This document shows positions 34,385 to 40,817 of a stretch of 64,000 nucleotides of DNA, in pieces. The DNA lies in contig NZ_OMWD01000001.1 of NCBI RefSeq assembly GCF_900314695.1, positions 33,899-97,898 of the forward strand, given 5' to 3'. The stretch is from an uncultured Methanobrevibacter sp. (GTDB taxonomy: Archaea; Methanobacteriota; Methanobacteria; Methanobacteriales; Methanobacteriaceae). The translations under genes and the position numbers were made by a program. How positions within the stretch are numbered: the stretch's first letter is position 1; every line of letters begins with the position of its first letter. The notes under the pieces are model-generated. The model had not been told where the DNA came from, ran no database searches, and saw nothing but the letters and a program-made list of their open reading frames with translations.

Positions 34385-34415
34385 CCACGACTTCTGTAAG
34401 TCGTGGCGATTCAAT
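34385..34415 (+). mobile_element. Solo IS200/IS605-type end hairpin (omega-RNA-like) remnant
   Basis: A perfect 9-bp stem, CCACGACTT with AAGTCGTGG, encloses a CTGT loop at 34394-34397; TTCAAT follows at 34410-34415 and AAGAAT precedes it. The same layout (9-bp stem, 4-base loop, GAAT before, TTCAAT after) recurs on the opposite strand at 63902-63935 with a different stem sequence. This layout resembles the right end of TnpB-encoding IS200/IS605 elements, where the hairpin belongs to the guide RNA. No tnpB is nearby, so this is either a remnant or a palindromic terminator between the convergent CDF and ABC genes. Confidence 0.4.
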
Positions 34416-34436
34416 GGACATGTTCATAAGATTAAA

Positions 34437-35195
34437 TCAACCGTCTTCTAGTTCATCAATTGCGTGGATAATTTCAGATACTAGCTCTTCAAATTTTCGA
34501 TCTTCCCTATTTCTTGGATGCTCCAGTTTAACTTCAAAAATTTCCTTGATTCTTCCGGGTCTTCTGGAAAGAAGGATAATTTTATCTGATAAAAATACTG
34601 CTTCATCAATATCATGTGTAACGAAAAGGATTGTCTTATGTTGTTCTTTACAAATTTTATGAACTTGTTTTTGTAGTTTGTGTCTTGCCTGAACATCCAA
34701 TGCACTAAACGATTCATCCATCAATAAACTTTTAGAATCATTAATTAATGATCGAATTATTGCAACTCTCTGTTTCATACCTCCGGATAATTCATGAGGA
34801 TAGCTATTTGCAAAATCTTTTAGTCCAACACTCTCAAGATACTCCATTGCACGTTCCTTACTTTCTTTTTCAGGTTTCCCATTGATGCCTAATCCAAATA
34901 CTACATTATCAATGACATTTAACCAAGGATAGAGAGAATAGTTCTGGAATATAAAACCTCTTTCGTTGGAAGGTCTTGTTACTATTTTTCCATCATCTTT
35001 AACGGTACCTTCTGTAGGATTTTCAAACCCTTCTATTATACGCAACAATGTTGTTTTTCCACAACCTGATGGACCTACAAAGGAGATGAATTCTCCGGTT
35101 TCAATAGTAAGGTTAATATCCTTTAATGCAGTTACGTCTTCTTTACCTTCGCCTGATTCAAAAACTTTCGATACATTTTCTATTTCAAATGTCAT
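34437..35195 (-). CDS. ABC transporter ATP-binding protein (SsuB/TauB/NrtD type)
   Basis: Energises uptake of a small anion or organic compound. The 252-residue ATPase has Walker A VGPSGCGKTT near residue 36, the Q-loop FQNYSLYPW near 83, the LSGGMKQRV signature near 137, Walker B LLMDESFSALD near 156 and the switch His in FVTHDIDEA near 194. It forms one operon with the permease (9 bases upstream) and the binding protein. The subfamily covers sulfonates, taurine, nitrate and related compounds, so the substrate is not fixed. Confidence 0.93.
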   Translation of the reverse strand: MTFEIENVSKVFESGEGKEDVTALKDINLTIETGEFISFVGPSGCGKTTLLRIIEGFENPTEGTVKDDGKIVTRPSNERGFIFQNYSLYPWLNVIDNVVFGLGINGKPEKESKERAMEYLESVGLKDFANSYPHELSGGMKQRVAIIRSLINDSKSLLMDESFSALDVQARHKLQKQVHKICKEQHKTILFVTHDIDEAVFLSDKIILLSRRPGRIKEIFEVKLEHPRNREDRKFEELVSEIIHAIDELEDG

Positions 35196-35204
35196 ATTAT
35201 CACC

Positions 35205-35957
35205 TTACCAGAATATTCTTTCCTGTACCTTTGAAAAAATATAATCAAAAATTATACCGATTACACCAATTACCAACATTCCAACTACTGTTGAACCTGT
35301 ATCAAATAGGTTGGTGGATGTTAAAATCATATACCCTATACCTGAACTGGATCCAATCATCTCACCGGAAATTGTACACATTAAAGCAATACCTATTGCC
35401 ACTTTAAGTCCGGATACAATATACGGAACGCTTGACGGCACGATTACTTCAGTTAACATCTGTGAATTAGATGCTCCAAATGATTCTGCTGCTTCTATTA
35501 AAACAGGATCGGTTCTATGTACTCCATCAATTGTTGAAATCAGTATTGGAAAAACACATCCCATGAAAATTATGAATACTGCAGGTCCTACACCAATACC
35601 GAACCATATTATTGAAAAAGGAATCCAAGCAATTGGAGGGATAGGCCTTAAAATACTGATAACTAATCTACATAATCTTTCTAATCGTTTAAACCAACCC
35701 AACATTATACCCAATGTTATACCTACCACTGATGCCAGCAACATACCAAACAATACTTTATAGAGTGTTTCAAGGATATCTCTAAAAAGCTGACCTGAAA
35801 CAACTAACTTGACAAATGAATTTGCAACATCTGTTGGTCCGGGAAACATGAAACTTGGAATCAGTTGAAATACATCACAAACCAGATACCAAATTATTAT
35901 TAAAATAACTGGTAATATTATCATCTCTCTACTATATTCTTCTCTCAAACTATTCAT
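35205..35957 (-). CDS. ABC transporter permease (SsuC/TauC type)
   Basis: A 250-residue inner-membrane permease of the binding-protein-dependent transport family with five to six hydrophobic segments. The cytoplasmic EAA loop that contacts the ATPase is EAAESFGASNSQMLTEVIVPSSVP (split near residues 154-177). It sits between the ATPase gene (9 bases) and the binding-protein gene (31 bases) in the same reverse-strand operon. Confidence 0.92.
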   Translation of the reverse strand: MNSLREEYSREMIILPVILIIIWYLVCDVFQLIPSFMFPGPTDVANSFVKLVVSGQLFRDILETLYKVLFGMLLASVVGITLGIMLGWFKRLERLCRLVISILRPIPPIAWIPFSIIWFGIGVGPAVFIIFMGCVFPILISTIDGVHRTDPVLIEAAESFGASNSQMLTEVIVPSSVPYIVSGLKVAIGIALMCTISGEMIGSSSGIGYMILTSTNLFDTGSTVVGMLVIGVIGIIFDYIFSKVQERIFW

Positions 35958-35988
35958 GTTAAAACCTTCCAGTAAACATTAGATAAAT

Positions 35989-36936
35989 TTAGATTTCCGA
36001 AAATAACTTTTCCTGAGGTATATCTCCATTAATTATTCCCAAATCTTTTTCAATATTTAAGAAATCATTCACATTTTTCTTATAGGTGTCGTTTAAATCA
36101 CTTACCCATTTGATATGTTTTAAACTTTCTTTTTCAATTTCAGAATCAGGAACGATATGTGGTGGTAAATATTGCATCACTCCTTCAGGATTTGCTTCTA
36201 TTTTCTCAGTTGCTCTTTTATGAATATCTAAAATCTTTTTTGCTTTGTCAGGTTCTCCTGATATAAATTTTTCATTCATAATTACAACACAACATGGATG
36301 ATCCGGTAAAATATCTTCAGAGCTTTCCACCAAAGTCTGATTATTAATTTCTTTTGAAATTGTAACATAAGGTTCATATGTTAACATTGCATCAATACCA
36401 TCAGTCTTTAATGCATCATTCATTGAAGAAACTTTCATAGTGGGACTTTCAATATCAGAAGTACTTAGTCCGTTTTTCTTTAAATCATATTTTAATAATA
36501 CACTTTGTATTGATGCTTCACCGGGTGTAGCTACAGTCTTACCTTTTAAATCAGTTATGGACTTAACTGAGGGACTATGGGAAAGCAAACCGCTTCCCTC
36601 ATTTTGAGCTCCTGAAACAATTTTTACAGGCACGTCTTTAGATATGGAATATATTACTGGTGTTATTCCAACATAACCAGCATCCAATTCCCCGCTGGCC
36701 ATTGCACTCATCATATCTCCACCATTATTATATTCATAGAATTCCACATCAATTCCTTCATCTTTAAACATTCCTGTAGCATTTGCGACAAATAATGCTG
36801 CATCATGATCTGTAGGCAAATATCCGATTTTAACAGTTTCTGTATTTTCACTGGACATGGCATATAATGTAAAAATAATTAGTAAAATAACTGCTATCAT
36901 TATAGTTAATCCAATAATTTTTCTATTTTTTGACAT
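35989..36936 (-). CDS. ABC transporter substrate-binding protein (SsuA/NMT1-like)
   Basis: A 315-residue binding protein with one N-terminal hydrophobic segment (about residues 7-26) that could be an anchor or an uncleaved signal, and no lipoprotein cysteine. The mature part has the NMT1/SsuA fold: IGYLPTDHDAALFVANATGMFKDEGIDVE (split around 38-65), DAGYVGITPVIYS near 91 and GKTVATPGEASIQSVLLKY near 130. A double cysteine (PCC near 222) is unusual. It is the first gene of the three-gene operon. Ligand not inferable. Confidence 0.9.
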   Translation of the reverse strand: MSKNRKIIGLTIMIAVILLIIFTLYAMSSENTETVKIGYLPTDHDAALFVANATGMFKDEGIDVEFYEYNNGGDMMSAMASGELDAGYVGITPVIYSISKDVPVKIVSGAQNEGSGLLSHSPSVKSITDLKGKTVATPGEASIQSVLLKYDLKKNGLSTSDIESPTMKVSSMNDALKTDGIDAMLTYEPYVTISKEINNQTLVESSEDILPDHPCCVVIMNEKFISGEPDKAKKILDIHKRATEKIEANPEGVMQYLPPHIVPDSEIEKESLKHIKWVSDLNDTYKKNVNDFLNIEKDLGIINGDIPQEKLFSEI

Positions 36937-37110
36937 GATATTAACTCCTAAAAATATGGATTATCATTTGTTTAGAAACCATGATTATATTTTAGGAGTA
37001 TTTCAAATAAGTAATTTTTTTATTAAAGTTTATTCTATATTTGTTGTTTATTTGAATATTTCTTTTCTAAAAAGTAGTTAATTATAAAATAAGGGGAAAT
37101 AAATCTTATT
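36937..37110. other. Non-coding gap upstream of the ABC operon
   Basis: AT-rich sequence without a credible coding region. It must hold the promoter of the reverse-strand ABC operon. I see no strong repeat in it. Confidence 0.4.
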
Positions 37111-37577
37111 TTACATAACTAAAGTAAAATAATTTACAATATCTAAAAAACTAAATGATGAAATAGAAAAACGAATCTGCAAACAATCTAAACCAATCAG
37201 GTTGATTTCATTGAAGTTCTTAAATTGTTGATTAAAGCTAACTAAATCAGTAATATTTGATTCCTGCATTGTTGGAATAATACTTGATTTTTGAAACTTA
37301 ATTTTGTTTTTTTGCTAATTGGTTCCAACAATTCCTTTGAAATATCGAATGTTTTTGCAATGTAGTTGAAAATAGTGTACTCATTTAATATTTCAAAACT
37401 ATCAATCAGACCATATTATATTTCTTCAGCAGAATCAATGTTAAGTTTTCTGCCAGATAGGGTTAAAACTTCATTTAATACATTGTTGTTGATGTAGCAG
37501 TCTTGTGAGAGAATATTCTCAGCTTCTTCTAATCTTAAAGAATTCTCATGTAATTCATCATTTGAATATATTAAATA
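37111..37577 (-). pseudogene. Decayed gene, family not recognised
   Basis: The reverse strand from about 37577 reads as a plausible protein (ENSLRLEEAENILSQD, then NEVLTLSGRKLNIDSAEEI), hits a TAA at 37416-37418, continues in frame as YGLIDSFEILNEYTIFNYIAKTFD (split), then needs a frame change near 37285 to go on as SIIPTMQESNITDLVSFNQQ and end at TAA 37111-37113. One in-frame stop plus one frameshift with otherwise protein-like codon use indicates a broken gene. The N-terminus is missing. I cannot name the family. It lies next to a duplicated promoter segment. Confidence 0.5.
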
Positions 37578-37614
37578 TCATAAGATGAAAAATAGAATAT
37601 GCAAGAATTTCTAT

Positions 37615-37662
37615 AATAACTAACTTTATATACTATAAGAAATTAAAATTACATTTAGTAAC
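37615..37662 (+). repeat. Promoter-type repeat, copy 1
   Basis: These 48 bases match 39417-39464 at 46 of 48 positions. The core AACTTTATATACTATAAG is a TATA box with upstream element. Copy 2 is the probable promoter of the ArsA-type gene; copy 1 has no long gene after it, only short hairpins (AGTAAT at 37670 with ATTACT) and the decayed gene on the other strand. It may drive a non-coding RNA or be a relic of a duplication. Confidence 0.7.
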
Positions 37663-37888
37663 TAAAAGTTAGTAATTGGAATTTCGATTACTTACCATTT
37701 TTCCGTGGACAACTTACAGGATAATATATTTTAATTATCTGTAATAAAGATTATTATATTCTCCATTTCCTAATTCTATTTTAATTTAATTTTATATTTT
37801 TATCAATTCTTTTTGCATCTTAAATTTTATATGTGATGTTTTTCTCACTACAATTTTACCAATTGGCTTCAACAAGCCTTAAATAATT

Positions 37889-37944
37889 TATAACACATAT
37901 ATGTTCTCTTGAAAGGCCTCAAACTATAACACATTTTTGAAAGG
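37889..37944 (+). promoter_or_regulatory. Upstream region of the 58-codon gene with a small tandem repeat
   Basis: TATAACACAT occurs at 37889-37898 and again at 37925-37934; TTGAAAGG occurs at 37909-37916 and 37937-37944. The first TATAACAC copy lies inside a TATA-like TTTATAACAC, so the duplicated unit overlaps the likely promoter. The second TTGAAAGG runs into the ribosome site AGGAGGTGA. A GGCTT-CAAC-AAGCC hairpin lies upstream at 37865-37878. Confidence 0.45.
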
Positions 37945-37956
37945 AGGTGAATAAAC

Positions 37957-38133
37957 ATGAGAATATTTATTATATTCACTGTTTATTTATTAATCAGAGT
38001 AGTTTCACCGTATGGCTATTCTGGTGTTCTTTTCATGCGTCTGAATGGAGGTGAAAAAAGTGGGGTTGATTATATTCCTCATTGGATCATATTGGCCGAA
38101 TATTATGGCACTAATGATTCTGATAAAATATAG
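37957..38133 (+). CDS. Small membrane peptide, 58 aa
   Basis: ATG at 37957 to TAG at 38131. A near-perfect ribosome site, AAGGAGGTGA, lies 7 bases before the ATG, one of the strongest in the window, which is the main reason to accept so short a gene. The first 13 or so residues are hydrophobic (MRIFIIFTVYLLIR) and a second, weaker hydrophobic stretch (HWIILAEYYG) follows, so membrane association is likely. No family is recognised. It is flanked by structured non-coding DNA on both sides and precedes a hairpin cluster at 38168-38253. Confidence 0.6.
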   Translation: MRIFIIFTVYLLIRVVSPYGYSGVLFMRLNGGEKSGVDYIPHWIILAEYYGTNDSDKI

Positions 38134-38167
38134 GAGATAACGACTCAAATTTTCACCTTCTAAATGG

Positions 38168-38253
38168 CAATTAAATATAAACAAGTCAATGAGGGGCTTT
38201 GAAAACTAATGTTTTCGTGAGGCCTTTTCCTTGAGATAGCCACTATTTAATTG
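38168..38253 (+). ncRNA. Nested hairpin structure after the small peptide gene
   Basis: Several complementary segments nest inside each other: CAATTAAAT (38168-38176) with ATTTAATTG (38245-38253), CAAG (38182-38185) with CTTG (38230-38233), and GAAAAC (38201-38206) with GTTTTC (38211-38216) around a TAAT loop. The outer nine-base match is exact. This could be the 3' untranslated structure of the small peptide message or an RNA of its own. No promoter between the stop codon and this block is obvious. Confidence 0.45.
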
Positions 38254-38275
38254 TCTATTTTTTAAAATTAGTTAA

Positions 38276-38285
38276 GTTTATATAT
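38276..38285 (+). promoter_or_regulatory. TATA box for the structured RNA at 38305
   Basis: GTTTATATAT preceded by AATTAGTTAA looks like an archaeal TATA box. Transcription would start about 25 bases downstream, near 38305-38310, exactly where the first hairpin of the downstream RNA begins. Confidence 0.5.
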
Positions 38286-38304
38286 TTTATTTAATAATAG
38301 TATT

Positions 38305-38425
38305 ATACAAGAGATTTACTTTTAAGTAAACCTCTATTAAGACGCAAAAAATGTATTATTAATGTCTAATACGGGATATTGTAGAGATTTTTCTCTACAA
38401 TAGGACATTAATTTGAATTTTTTTT
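38305..38425 (+). ncRNA. Candidate structured RNA with own promoter and T-run end
   Basis: Hairpin A: 38310-38320 pairs with 38325-38335 (11 positions, one A-C mismatch, loop TTTA). Hairpin B: outer stem 38358-38366 with 38404-38412 (9 exact pairs), a left bulge of 10 bases (TAATACGGGA, 38367-38376), and an inner stem 38377-38387 with 38392-38402 (11 exact pairs, TTTT loop). A run of eight T follows at 38418-38425. TATA box, two hairpins and T-run together look like a complete RNA gene of about 115 bases. It contains no credible ribosome site with a long open frame. I recognise no known RNA family. Confidence 0.5.
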
Positions 38426-38522
38426 AAGAACCCGAGTTTTTCAACTAAAAACATCACATACTAAGATAAACTAACTGCATCTGATTATATTGTAATTGTT
38501 AGTTAATTTGGTGGATAAAAAT

Positions 38523-39272
38523 ATGGACAAAAGTTTAAATGAAATTATGAAGACTAAATGGATGTATTTGAATGAGAATGAACTTAAATTTTATTCATTG
38601 GGCATTTTTATAGAATGCATCTGTTTGAGTGTAGTTATTTCAATAATATTAAATTTATTGTTCAAATCTGATTTTATGCTCTGCATGTCAGGGTTTACTA
38701 TTGTTAGTATCATGTTTACTATTTTAATATATAAACGTGACTTTTTTGATGAAAAATTTGAATTATTTTCTCCTGATTTATTGCAAGGCACTAATCAAGG
38801 ATTAATCCTATTTTTATTTGTATCATCATTTTTGGTATCTTGGGGCTTTTTTTGCGCGGCTTTAAAATATGGATTATATAATGCCATTGCATTTTCTTTA
38901 GCAGTATGTTTTCCGGGAATTTTCCTGCTTTTAAGAAGAAATGTATACTCTAATGAAAACAACAACTCATTTTATGATGGTAATGGTTATCATCCACTTT
39001 TTCATTGGGTTTTAGGTATTACTGTAGGTTCTGGGCCTTTGGGTGTCTCTTTAACTAATTTTTTAAAAGACATGTTTGTTAAAGGTTCATTTTTGAATAT
39101 TGACTTAATTTCGGTTGTATTGGCATTAGTTTTAGAATGTTTTGTTCTTTCCCCAGATGTTGCAAATAAGATTTTACCATTTGAATTAAAAAGAATTGAA
39201 GGTATGAAAAAATTTATTTTAATTTCATTAGGTTTAATGATGATATTACTACTTTTTAATATGATAATTTAA
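38523..39272 (+). CDS. Polytopic membrane protein of unknown function, 249 aa
   Basis: No family recognised. Six to eight hydrophobic segments are visible, including SLGIFIECICLSVVISIIL near residue 25, GLILFLFVSSFLVSWGFF near 94, FHWVLGITVGSG near 160 and LISVVLALVLECFVLS near 195. The ATG at 38523 is preceded by GGTGGATAAAAAT, a better start than an in-frame TTG at 38496. Promoter sequence must lie between the RNA T-run (38425) and the start. The gene stands between the structured RNA and the ArsA-type gene on the same strand. Confidence 0.75.
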   Translation: MDKSLNEIMKTKWMYLNENELKFYSLGIFIECICLSVVISIILNLLFKSDFMLCMSGFTIVSIMFTILIYKRDFFDEKFELFSPDLLQGTNQGLILFLFVSSFLVSWGFFCAALKYGLYNAIAFSLAVCFPGIFLLLRRNVYSNENNNSFYDGNGYHPLFHWVLGITVGSGPLGVSLTNFLKDMFVKGSFLNIDLISVVLALVLECFVLSPDVANKILPFELKRIEGMKKFILISLGLMMILLLFNMII

Positions 39273-39416
39273 CATTTATCTATGAATTATTCTTAACAAA
39301 CTTAATTTTCATGGTTTAAGGATTTAAGAAATAGTATTCGTAATTTCAACAATAAATTATGGTAATTATTTAAAATAAAGTGTTAATATTGAAATTGATG
39401 ATTGCAATAGTGCTAA
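39273..39416. other. Gap between membrane protein and ArsA-type gene
   Basis: AT-rich sequence with no credible coding region. The long spacer is explained downstream by the ArsA promoter (39417-39464) and leader. Nothing else stands out. Confidence 0.4.
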
Positions 39417-39464
39417 AATAACTAACTTTATATACTATAAGAAATTAAAATAACATTTAATAAC
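39417..39464 (+). promoter_or_regulatory. Promoter repeat, copy 2, before the ArsA-type gene
   Basis: Matches 37615-37662 at 46 of 48 positions and contains ACTTTATATACTATAAG, a TATA box at about 39428-39436. A start near 39456 would give the ArsA-type message a leader of about 130 bases. Confidence 0.6.
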
Positions 39465-39485
39465 AAAATGTAAGTTTAATAAAAT

Positions 39486-39530
39486 CTTACTATTCATGAT
39501 TTCGCTTGGCAAAAATATATGAATGGTAAG
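39486..39530 (+). promoter_or_regulatory. Long hairpin in the leader of the ArsA-type gene
   Basis: CTTACTATTCAT (39486-39497) pairs with ATGAATGGTAAG (39519-39530) over 12 positions with one G-U. ATTT (39499-39502) pairs with AAAT (39513-39516) inside. GTAAGTTTA also occurs twice in the leader, near 39470 and again near 39557. These segments could form alternative pairings near the GGAGG ribosome site, so control of translation or termination is possible. No known riboswitch class is recognised. Confidence 0.4.
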
Positions 39531-39578
39531 TATATGGAATTTAAACCTACACTAAAAGTAAGTTTATTACGGAGGTAG

Positions 39579-40598
<1,020 letters not shown>

Positions 40599-40636
40599 AA
40601 AATAAAATAAGTTAAAATAAATTAATATTTTAACTT

Positions 40637-40816
40637 TCATTCCTCTTTTTTTGAAAACCATTCATAAAATCTCACTATTGCAATTATTCCAAGTATTGTT
40701 GTACAGATAGTAATGCCGTTAAAGGTCAATATTTCATAGATTAATGAAATGATAAATGCTATATCTAATATCTTTAATGTGGTGCTTTCTTTTTTGAATT
40801 CTTCAATTAATCTCAT
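40637..40816 (-). CDS. Small two-segment membrane protein, 59 aa
   Basis: The protein has two hydrophobic stretches (ILDIAFIISLIYEILTF and ICTTILGIIAIVRFYEWF) between charged ends, so it is likely a two-pass membrane peptide. The ATG at 40816 has GGAGGTTAAA just before it, and this ribosome site overlaps the stop of the upstream secreted-protein gene, which points to coupled translation. An ATG four codons earlier (40828) is possible. No family recognised. Confidence 0.65.
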   Translation of the reverse strand: MRLIEEFKKESTTLKILDIAFIISLIYEILTFNGITICTTILGIIAIVRFYEWFSKKEE

Positions 40817-40817
40817 T

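Noticed and set aside
34385..34415. Simple rho-independent-like terminator only
   Set aside because: Not fully rejected, but the same stem-loop geometry with GAAT/TTCAAT flanks at 63902 argues for an element end; no T-run follows the stem at 34407.
38305..38425. Hairpin cluster as part of a CRISPR array or riboswitch of known class
   Set aside because: No repeat-spacer periodicity exists here, and the stems do not match any riboswitch consensus I know.
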